Program-made: the position numbers and the translations under genes
Shown here: in pieces, positions 6,457 to 12,263 of the stretch
How positions within the stretch are numbered: the first letter of the stretch is position 1
How the letters are laid out: every line of letters begins with the position of its first letter
Notes under the pieces: generated by a model
Database searches by the model: none
What the model was told of the DNA's origin: nothing
The model's input: the letters and a program-made list of their open reading frames with translations, nothing else
Assembly: GCA_001275005.1 (NCBI GenBank)
Contig: JWZX01002304.1
Span: 1 to 12,263, forward strand
Direction of reading: 5' to 3'
DNA from: Chrysochromulina tobinii
Taxonomy: Eukaryota > Haptophyta > Prymnesiales > Chrysochromulinaceae
Length of the DNA stretch: 12,263 nt

Positions 6457-8385
6457 TCACACATGCACGTTCGGAGTTGGCGACAGATGCCCTAAGAAGG
6501 AGTAGTGCGCCGCAAGAAAGGGATCGCGCTTCGCCGAGAGGATGCGCGTGGTTGGGGGGAAGGCTGTGGGGTCGGCAGTGGCTGTGGGAGTCCCTTCTAC
6601 GACATTCCAAGTCTTCGGCATGAAGCCACTGTAGGATGCAGGGTGCTTGGTTTTGCCAAAAGGGGCCTCGATGCCGGTGGTAGGGCTGACGAGCCCGATG
6701 CGAGACCCAAGATGGCGAGTGCTCTGCGCCTCACCGATCCGGTACAGTCCAGAGGTGCCTCCTCCGAGCTCGACCGCCTCCTCGGCGCCCGTCTGCTTAC
6801 CGGTATCAATACCAGTGGCCACATGGACCTCGGGCGTGTGCCAGCTCTGGAAGAAGACGTCGCGTGAACGCGCGACGTGGCCAGTGTAGCCGGGCATGAC
6901 GGAGCGCGCTTGCACGGTCCGAGCGCTGCCCTGGGCGCTCATCCGAGCGCTTCCGAAACCGCCCGTCCGAGCGCTGCCTTGCCCACTGCGCGCGCTGCCC
7001 TGAGCAGTGCGCGCGCTGTATTGAGCGCTTCGAGGCGAGGCGGAGCGCCGGCGGGCGCTGTCCTGGGCGCTCCTCCGGGGCGTCGGCTGCTTGGCTGTGG
7101 ACCGTGGCGTGGCCGACTTGCCACGTGGTGTGCCTCTACGTGGCGTGGGCGACCTGCCACTTGGCGTGGCCGATGACGGGTTGCCTCCGCCACTGATGAG
7201 CTCTGATGAGCTCTGATGAGTTCTGATGAGCTCTGATGACGGATGGACTCCGCCACTCACTCCGCCGCTCACTCCGTGAGATGAGATCTGAGATGCGGTG
7301 CCTCCGCCACTGACGCCTCCACTGACTCCACCAATGAGCCCACGGCGCTGCGCTTGCGCGTTCTGCTCGGCGAAGGCCGCATGGCGCCGATAGTCTCCCC
7401 GCGCCTTTGCAAACTGCCTCGCTCGCCACGCGGCCCGCCCGTCCGTCGAGCGCACTGGTCGCCAGGCGGGGTTGCCTAATATGGGATCGTACGGGTGGCG
7501 CGCGTCGCTCGTCCCATCATGTGTCAGGTCTCGATTCGCAAGGTCGACGTACACTCGCTCAGTACGACGCTCAGCAGGCGACGCCCCTCCTGAGTCACCA
7601 CCTGAGGCCGCGCCCATGCCCATGCCATACCTCGCCATCCAGGCCGGCTGGCTCAACCGATCCCACACACTGCTCCGAATGCCACCCAAGGGCGAGGCCG
7701 TCACCGAGGGCGAGCAAGCGCTCTGTGGAAGACAGTAGGGAGCCACGGGAGGCGCCGAGTTGAGCGCCGAGGTCTGCAGCCCACGGGGGGTCGCCCCTTT
7801 GCCACGTGCCCACCAGCGATCAATGCCCTTTGGGTGGCTCGGAGCCCGTGTGGAACTCGCCCTTGGGATCGGTGCCGTCCCGGACGCCGTGCTGCATCCG
7901 GTCTGCGACGCCTCTCCTTCAAGGATGCTGCGGGGCATGCTGTGGACCTCCGCGGCCGGGCTGAGCCCTTCTGACGTGTGAAATGGCGTGGGGCCGCGAT
8001 GGGCGATGGGTGCGCCACGAACATCTGTGATAGCATCCTCCTCCTCGTCCTCGTCCGCAGCTGTTTGGTCACGCCTCCCGACTGTTGCGCCACCGAGTGC
8101 TCCACGGGTGCCACGCCCAACGCGCTTCATCGCGAGATCTTGTGCAGCCTCTGCCGCCTCCAGCTGCTGCTGAGCTTGCCTGATGCGCTCCCGCGCCGCT
8201 GCCGCTGCCGCCGATGACTCGAACACCTCTCGTATCCCTGAGACCATCGTCTCTCCGTACTGCTGCACCCGACGGGCCAAGTGATCTCTCGCCGCATGCC
8301 GACCTATGCCGTAGAGGTCCACTTGATATCGCCGGATGTTTGTCCGGGGCGTCTTGACTTTGAAGCCTCCGTACACAAGCGGCAT
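6457..8385 (-). CDS. Disordered Ser/Arg-rich protein with CIMIP2/FAM166-like C-terminus
   Basis: A 642-residue frame. Residues 1-57 (MPLVYGGFKVKTPRTNIRRY...) are ordered but unrecognised. Residues 57-88 are an Ala/Glu/Gln-rich helix, possibly a coiled coil. Residues 90-495 are low-complexity, including GGVSGG repeats (about 355-375), a HQSSSELI segment encoded by a CTCATCAGAG array (about 377-400), TPRRGTPR motifs and QGSAR repeats (about 440-492). The C-terminus has PGYTGHV at 498-504 and a second YSGFMPKT at about 585-592. These Gly-Tyr-Thr/Ser-Gly motifs recall the PGYTGHxP signature of CIMIP2/FAM166 ciliary microtubule-inner proteins, and the basic linker would suit microtubule binding. 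This assignment is an inference from short motifs. The gene is divergent from the methyltransferase gene, so the two may share a promoter. An intron within the central repeats cannot be excluded. Confidence 0.6.
   Translation of the reverse strand: MPLVYGGFKVKTPRTNIRRYQVDLYGIGRHAARDHLARRVQQYGETMVSGIREVFESSAAAAAARERIRQAQQQLEAAEAAQDLAMKRVGRGTRGALGGATVGRRDQTAADEDEEEDAITDVRGAPIAHRGPTPFHTSEGLSPAAEVHSMPRSILEGEASQTGCSTASGTAPIPRASSTRAPSHPKGIDRWWARGKGATPRGLQTSALNSAPPVAPYCLPQSACSPSVTASPLGGIRSSVWDRLSQPAWMARYGMGMGAASGGDSGGASPAERRTERVYVDLANRDLTHDGTSDARHPYDPILGNPAWRPVRSTDGRAAWRARQFAKARGDYRRHAAFAEQNAQAQRRGLIGGVSGGVSGGGTASQISSHGVSGGVSGGVHPSSELIRTHQSSSELISGGGNPSSATPSGRSPTPRRGTPRGKSATPRSTAKQPTPRRSAQDSARRRSASPRSAQYSARTAQGSARSGQGSARTGGFGSARMSAQGSARTVQARSVMPGYTGHVARSRDVFFQSWHTPEVHVATGIDTGKQTGAEEAVELGGGTSGLYRIGEAQSTRHLGSRIGLVSPTTGIEAPFGKTKHPASYSGFMPKTWNVVEGTPTATADPTAFPPTTRILSAKRDPFLAAHYSFLGHLSPTPNVHV
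7187..7256 (-). repeat. CTCATCAGAG tandem array inside a reading frame
   Basis: Five CATCAG units in the minus sense sit between two copies of AGTGGCGGAG. Both the unit and the acceptor-like end copy the filler of the ABC1K and MYG1 introns. The frame stays open through the array. Removing the 64 nt from GTGGCGGAG to CATCAG (7193-7256) would shift the frame, so I annotate it as coding. Confidence 0.7.
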
Positions 8386-8630
8386 TTCGTTTCGGCGATC
8401 GTGAGGAAATCCAGGTCAGACAATCGGGTCACAGAGAGAGTACAGGATGAACGCATTTTGGGGAAAGTTTGTTACAAAGTTTACAGAAGTGAATGCATGC
8501 ACACGAAAAGGCTGGGCAAAGCTCCGGGAAGGAAAACGGCCATGCGCCGCGCGCGCGCCTAGTCGGACACGCGCGGCTCTTCGCGCCGTGTCGGCAACTT
8601 CGCGGCAAAGTCCGTGAAAAAGTGCCATGG
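8386..8630. promoter_or_regulatory. Divergent intergenic region (shared promoter candidate)
   Basis: 245 bp separate the divergent start codons of the CIMIP2-like gene (minus) and the methyltransferase gene (plus). The plus-strand frame stays open back to an ATG at 8493, so part of this interval could encode a longer leader. No specific promoter element was recognised. Confidence 0.4.
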
Positions 8631-9563
8631 ATGACTGTGATGATGACGATCCTCTCGTCGCTACTCGTCGCTGCTTTCGACACACCGAGTAAACTTTCCT
8701 GCTGCCATTCATCACTACCCTGCACCCGCCATCCATCGGTCCGGCTGAGTGAGCAGCTCGAACCCGAGCTCATCTCCAGCCTCCAGAATCCACGCATCAA
8801 ACAGCTCGTGAAGCTGCGCGACCGCAAGCCGCGCGACGAGGCCGGGGTCTTCATCATCGAAGGTGATCGCCACATCCGCCGCGCCCTCGAGAAGCGGATC
8901 ACTCTCTCCGAGCTCTACTACTCTCCAGAGTGGTTTGTCGGCGAAGAGGAACGCGCCCTTGTCGACGAGGCCGCCGGCGCCGGCGCACGGCTATTCGAGT
9001 TGACCAAAACCGCATTTGCCAAGGTCGCCTACCGGGAGCGGCCCGATGGCCTGCTCGCCGTCGCCCCACAGTGGCAGAACCGCCTCGACGACCTCAAGCT
9101 CTCCGCCACACCCTTCCTCCTCGTGGTCGAGGCCATCGAAAAGCCTGGCAACCTCGGCACCATCCTCCGGAGCGCCGATGCTGCTGGCGTCGACGCGCTG
9201 ATCGTCTGCGACCCGGTGACCGACTTGTTCAATCCGAACGTGGTGCGCTCCTCGACTGGGGTGCTCTTCTCCGTGCCGGTCGTCATCGCCAGCAGCTTCG
9301 AAGTTTGCGCCTGGCTCCGGTCCCGCGGCATTCACAGCACAGCGACCACTCCAGCGGCCACCGCCCTCTACACCGACACGGACCTGCGCGGCCCGCTCGC
9401 GATCGTGATGGGGAGCGAGCACGACGGCCTGAGCGACTTTTGGCTCGCCCAGGCCGATGCCCAGGTGCGCATCCCCATGGCGGGTCAGGCCGACTCACTC
9501 AACGTAGCGATGGCGACCATCATCACGCTCTTCGAGGCGGTGCGGCAGCGAGCCACAGGGTGA
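8631..9563 (+). CDS. SpoU/TrmH-family RNA 2'-O-ribose methyltransferase
   Basis: 310 residues from the ATG at 8631. The family moves a methyl group from S-adenosylmethionine to a ribose 2'-hydroxyl in rRNA or tRNA using a trefoil-knot SPOUT fold. An N-terminal substrate-binding domain is present (SLQNPRIKQLVKLRDRK, then EGDRHIRRAL at 77-86). All three SpoU motifs are seen: NLGTILRSA (174-182) with the catalytic-type Arg, MGSEHDGL (260-267), and IPMAGQADSLNVAMA (281-295) with a closing Glu302 and RQR. It looks bacterial-type (RlmB/TrmH-like), so an organellar rRNA is the likely target. The start at 8631 is preferred over the in-frame ATG at 8493 because it opens a signal-like leader, MTVMMTILSSLLVAAFDTPS, with Ala-Phe at 15-16, as in bipartite plastid presequences. 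The exact modified nucleotide cannot be read from sequence. No intron is evident. Confidence 0.93.
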   Translation: MTVMMTILSSLLVAAFDTPSKLSCCHSSLPCTRHPSVRLSEQLEPELISSLQNPRIKQLVKLRDRKPRDEAGVFIIEGDRHIRRALEKRITLSELYYSPEWFVGEEERALVDEAAGAGARLFELTKTAFAKVAYRERPDGLLAVAPQWQNRLDDLKLSATPFLLVVEAIEKPGNLGTILRSADAAGVDALIVCDPVTDLFNPNVVRSSTGVLFSVPVVIASSFEVCAWLRSRGIHSTATTPAATALYTDTDLRGPLAIVMGSEHDGLSDFWLAQADAQVRIPMAGQADSLNVAMATIITLFEAVRQRATG

Positions 9564-9951
9564 CAGTCGCGCGCCGTCACAACGTTCGAGCGCAGCTGGC
9601 AGGTGGCTCTTGAACTTGGGTGCTGCGGGAACTCTCTTTTTTACCGTTATAGTCTCTTTTTGCCGAGATGAGACGACAGACGTCTCATGACACATGACTC
9701 TGAGGCACGCGACGGCAAACCGTGAGGCACACTTGCGGTGCTTCGCCGCGCACTTCCACACACGGCGTGCGACGGGCCCACATAAGCCAAAACTAAGGGG
9801 CGCCTTCCACAACCCCTTACCACAACCATCCGTTGTCCCGCCGGCGCGCCGCCCGCTGCCGAGAGCCCCTCCCCTTCTGTGCTGTGCTCACTTCAACTCG
9901 ACAGATTGTATGCAAGTGCTCACTACAACGCCGCCTCGCGCATGCAAGGGC
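9564..9951. other. Convergent intergenic region
   Basis: 388 bp hold the two 3' flanks of the methyltransferase (plus) and MYG1 (minus) genes. It contains a pyrimidine-rich stretch around 9636-9660, a small perfect hairpin at 9668-9688 (8-bp stem, 5-nt loop), and near MYG1 a repeated stop-codon segment plus a copy of the TGCAAGTGCTCAC element. No gene was recognised. Confidence 0.55.
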
Positions 9952-9966
9952 TCACTTCAACTCGAC
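9886..9966 (-). repeat. Direct repeat of the MYG1 stop-codon segment
   Basis: Bases 9950-9966 (last codons and stop of MYG1) and 9886-9902 are identical over 17 bp: GTCGAGTTGAAGTGAGC in the minus sense. The 47 nt between them hold two related GCATGC/GTATGC-GCTCAC units. The layout resembles the exon-start duplications that flank the introns. Confidence 0.85.
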
Positions 9967-11245
9967 TGAAGTCGAACCACCTTCGATCGTCTTGAGCGCC
10001 ATCGCAAGCGCGCCATCGTACGTGGCGTTGCCGCCAATGAAGCCCGTCGCGTGCACAAACTTGCACCCGTCGATGCCCGATCTGGCCACGAGCTCGGCAT
10101 CGCGCAGGCCGCGCCACGGCTCGAGGAGCCCGAGGCGGTTGGTGAAGGCGGTGCCCTCGACGGTCACCGCCTGCACGCGCCACATGCCCGAAGAGTCGGG
10201 ATAGAGCACAAACTGGACCAGCCCTTCCGCCGGCAGCCCATGCCTCCTCTCGAGCTCGTACCTGATTAGGGAGGCAATCGTATGCAATCCGTGGTACTCC
10301 GTGGCAATCAGCCCATGCCACCTCTTGGAGCGCGCACCTGGCGAGGGAGGAAATCAGTCCATCGCAATCAGCGGTACTCAGTGGCCATCGGTCGGAGCCT
10401 CGCGTCTTACAGATGCGTCTTCCATGGGCACCCTCCATCCGCGAAGCAAAGCACACGGCCAGATGCATGCACGGCCGTGCGCGCCCGGAGCGCGGTCTCG
10501 ACGATCTCGCGTGCCGGCAGCTCGCACTCGACAATGTACCGAAGCATCTCGCCAAACTCAGCACCGCACAGCGCCGAGGCGGTCTCAAAGCGCTCGTCTT
10601 CGGTGGGGCCGTCCTTGGGGGCGTTCCATCGCGCATTGAGCCGGTGCACGCGGTGAGGCAGGGTCGAGCTCTCCTTGTAACGCACCGCCTCGGCGAGCTC
10701 GATGCCGTTGTCGTTGCCGTCGATGGCCTCCATGAAGTCCTCGTACCTGATGAGGGAGGCAATCCGTCGCACTCAGTGTGGTCATCAGAGGCAATCATCA
10801 GGCTGATGGCCTTCGTCATGACGTCGTCGTACATCTTACGGTACACCCAGTCGAGCGCGTCGGGATTGGCGCTGAGGCTCGGGTGCAGCCGAATGAGGAC
10901 CTCGCGCCCGTAGTGCTTGTACACGAGCCCCGATGCCGACAGCTTCGTCTTGAACTCGCCCGTCGCCGTCTCCGGTCCGGTCACATCGGGCCGGCCACCG
11001 TCCTTGGCCGCCTTATTCTCGCCGTCAAAGGTCTCGAAGAAGCCGCGCTGGTGGTGGTCGTAGCGCAGGAGGTCGTGATCGTACGTGCCAGCCACGTCGA
11101 TGACAATCGTGAGCGGCTTGAGCTTCTCCATGTCGCGTGAGCGGATGAGCGGCGCGCTCTCGTACTGCGGAAGCTGACGCAGGAGCCAGACGCCAAGTGC
11201 CTCGTCGGCCTGGAAGGCGCCCGAGTGGGTGCCGATGGTCGCCAT
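9952..11245 (-). CDS. MYG1: MYG1-family (UPF0160) metal-dependent nuclease, three exons
   Basis: Exons 11245-10833, 10746-10411 and 10261-9952 join to 1059 nt, 352 residues plus stop. MYG1 is a DHH-like 3'-5' exonuclease, in animals and yeast linked to RNA processing in nucleus/nucleolus and mitochondria. The N-terminal motif is GTHSGAFQADEALG (residues 5-18), then the metal-binding VIDVAGTYD (49-57) and RYDHHQRGF (61-69). Further conserved blocks are ASGLVYKHYG, EAIDGNDNGI (144-153, spanning soon after junction 1), LPAREIV, GGCPWKTHLYELE (242-254, across junction 2) and FIGGNATYDGALAMA near the end. Length is close to the family's usual size. No presequence precedes the first motif, and the upstream frame is open to a stop without another ATG. 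The cytosolic/nuclear form is therefore likely, unless an upstream exon exists. It is divergent from the small coiled-coil gene. Confidence 0.95.
10262..10410 (-). other. MYG1 intron 2 (149 nt), with exon copy
   Basis: Splits a Leu codon (CT|G), joining HL to YELERRHG. It contains a degenerate copy of the exon 3 start: 10309-10337 against 10234-10261, sharing GGCATGGGCTG. That copy is itself preceded by an acceptor-like CCTCCCTCGCCAG. The true acceptor is CCTCCCTAATCAG. Confidence 0.92.
10747..10832 (-). other. MYG1 intron 1 (86 nt)
   Basis: Splits a Met codon (AT|G). The intron starts GTACGACGACGTCATG and exon 2 starts GTACGAGGACTTCATG, 14 of 16 identical. It then carries CTGATGATTGCC filler and the acceptor GCCTCCCTCATCAG shared with the ABC1K introns. 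Confidence 0.92.
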
Positions 11246-11546
11246 GGCTCGCAGGCGACGTAGCTGGGCGACGATGCGCTTGATTGTCGGCGACGACGAG
11301 CACAGTCTACAATGTCCGCGTCACTAGGAAAACCGTGTTCACACTCCGCCCTGGGAACACCCGAACTTGTTGTGTTGTATCGCTGGAACTTTGCTTAGTG
11401 GGTGTGTCTTCACAGGTTTTTTTCGCGGCATCCGCGGCGCGGCGCCTCTCAGAGAGAGGGCGCGTTTTTTGACGCTGCGCGCCGCCCTTCCCGCCGCCCG
11501 CGCGCAGCCAGCAGCCAGCAGCAGCGCAGCGATCGCGACTCGCACC
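11246..11546. promoter_or_regulatory. Divergent intergenic region (shared promoter candidate)
   Basis: 301 bp separate the MYG1 ATG (minus) from the coiled-coil gene ATG (plus). The plus frame is open through the right half (from an ATG at 11367), but that stretch has the Arg/Ala-rich look of translated GC-rich 5' UTR. No defined promoter element was recognised. Confidence 0.4.
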
Positions 11547-11984
11547 ATGGACGAGGTGGGGATGAAAGGATCGGGCGTCCCTCCCGCCGAAAAGGAGTTT
11601 GAAACGACCGAGTCGGAGGTCGAACGCCTCATCCGCGACATGGAACATCAGATTGCACACCTCGTCCGCTCCAACAAGGAGCTCGAGGAGTTTATGAAAG
11701 AGGAAGGACAGAACAAGGAGCTACGAAAAGCCATCGGCGAGAACATCGTGTCGATCGCACGCCGCCGTGCGATGGTGGAGGACCTGCGACAGCAAGCGGG
11801 GCTCGCACCAGCCAAGGCGGCCGTGTTGCAGCCCGCACAGGCGGTCAACCCGCAACCGCCGCCGCCAGCACCGCCCGAGGGCGCCACGACGCCCGGGCTT
11901 GGATTGAGCGGGCCGACGACGACGGACGACGCGGGCCCTATGGACACGAGTGCAGCGGCGGAGGATCAGGGAGTGTATCTGTGA
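11547..11984 (+). CDS. Small coiled-coil protein, unrecognised family
   Basis: 145 residues from an ATG in a strong context (CACCATGG). I do not recognise the family. Residues 22-84 form a charged helical region with heptad-like hydrophobics (EVERLIRDMEHQIAHLVRSN, then ELEEFMKE, ELRKAIGENIVSIARRRAMV), a probable coiled coil. Residues 85-145 are a Pro/Ala/Thr-rich disordered tail ending DQGVYL. No signal peptide or membrane segment follows the chosen start. The frame extends upstream to 11367, adding 60 residues with a hydrophobic leader (MLCCIAGTLLSGCVFTGFF); that form is less likely because of the weaker start and GC-skewed content, but it would suggest organelle targeting. Base composition matches the neighbours. 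It could be a small scaffold or complex subunit; no function is claimed. Confidence 0.7.
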   Translation: MDEVGMKGSGVPPAEKEFETTESEVERLIRDMEHQIAHLVRSNKELEEFMKEEGQNKELRKAIGENIVSIARRRAMVEDLRQQAGLAPAKAAVLQPAQAVNPQPPPPAPPEGATTPGLGLSGPTTTDDAGPMDTSAAAEDQGVYL

Positions 11985-12263
11985 GAGTTTCTCTTTCTGC
12001 TTCGAGGTAAAATCCGAATATGTGTCTGAAAGTCGTGCCTTGGAGGGCAAATTTGGGGGGTGCGGGGCGGCAGCCCCGCGAAATTTTTTCTGACGCGGAC
12101 GGTCCGGATTCATCGGAAAATACTAAAAATTTTCAAGTCGGATACTGGGAGGGATTGCGGCCCGTGGCTAGAGCTTAGAAGTAACAATCCATATGCATGG
12201 ATCACATCAAGGCCCTTCAGCCGCTCACCGCACGCTTCACTACAATGTCACTTCAGGCTAAGC
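11985..12263. other. 3' flank with no recognised gene
   Basis: 279 bp downstream of the coiled-coil gene. It holds a GC hairpin at 12062-12079 (GCGGGGC ggca GCCCCGC) followed by AAATTTTTTC, then AT-rich sequence. Only very short frames are present up to the window edge. Confidence 0.5.
12062..12085. repeat. GC hairpin followed by an A/T run
   Basis: Perfect 7-bp stem and 4-nt loop, 77 bp after the stop codon. It resembles a bacterial intrinsic terminator, but in a nuclear genome it is more likely a 3' UTR hairpin or chance. Confidence 0.5.

Noticed and set aside
7193-7256. 64-nt intron in the CIMIP2-like gene
   Set aside because: It has GT-AG ends and flanking repeats, but removal shifts the frame away from the C-terminal PGYTGHV region; kept as a finding, not annotated as an intron.
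8930-9613. 227-residue plus-strand frame overlapping the methyltransferase
   Set aside because: Arg/Pro-rich out-of-frame shadow of the SpoU domain.
9668-9688. 8-bp hairpin between convergent genes
   Set aside because: Perfect but short; expected by chance at this length and no supporting context.
9923-11245. Unspliced 440-residue reading of MYG1
   Set aside because: It loses the MYG1 motifs soon after residue 138 and turns Arg/Pro/Ser-rich. The spliced three-exon model restores GNDNGI, GGCPWK and the C-terminus.
12062-12085. Bacterial-type intrinsic terminator
   Set aside because: The shape fits, but the window is clearly eukaryotic nuclear DNA with spliceosomal introns, so the mechanism would not apply.

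Overview
The window is nuclear DNA from a GC-rich eukaryote. Two genes are split by short GT-AG introns, and five more reading frames have no intron that I can see. I infer a flagellated microalga with a plastid of secondary origin. The grounds are an ABC1/UbiB-type atypical kinase with an organelle presequence, a carotenoid (lycopene) cyclase, a SpoU/TrmH RNA methyltransferase with a signal-like leader containing an Ala-Phe motif, an axoneme-type protein and a hydroxyproline-rich-type cell-surface protein. A haptophyte or a stramenopile such as a pelagophyte would fit. The sequence alone does not decide, and no bacterial operon logic is visible.

Layout: (1) 1-1221, minus: the 5' part of a secreted or surface protein with a hydrophobic leader, a WSC/PAN-like Cys domain, an MRH-like lectin domain and a Ser-Pro rod that runs off the left edge. 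(2) 1222-1714: spacer with an AT-rich stretch and a perfect 25-bp inverted repeat. (3) 1715-2815, minus: CrtYcd/CarR-type lycopene cyclase. (4) 2940-6291, minus: ABC1K kinase in ten exons and nine introns, 698 aa after splicing. (5) 6457-8385, minus: a long disordered protein with a CIMIP2/FAM166-like C-terminus. (6) 8631-9563, plus: TrmH-family 2'-O-methyltransferase, divergent from gene 5. (7) 9952-11245, minus: MYG1 nuclease in three exons, 352 aa. (8) 11547-11984, plus: small coiled-coil protein, divergent from gene 7. The genes share no evident single pathway. Lycopene cyclase, ABC1K and TrmH could all act in organelles, but neighbours in such genomes are usually unrelated.

The most unusual content is in the introns. 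Ten of the eleven have AG|GT at the downstream junction. In most of them the first 9-26 nt of the intron repeat the first bases of the following exon, and several carry a further degenerate copy of 26-52 bp of nearby exon. Two of these copies preserve coding sequence joined across what is now an exon junction. The rest of each intron is short tandem filler from a few shared families: units with CTGAT/CTAAT cores ending in a common CCTCATCAG acceptor, a 33-bp unit, and a GCATGCAAGTGCTCACC element. This looks like a family of recently made introns built by local duplication of AGGT-containing exon segments, or introner-like elements that carry or trigger such duplications.
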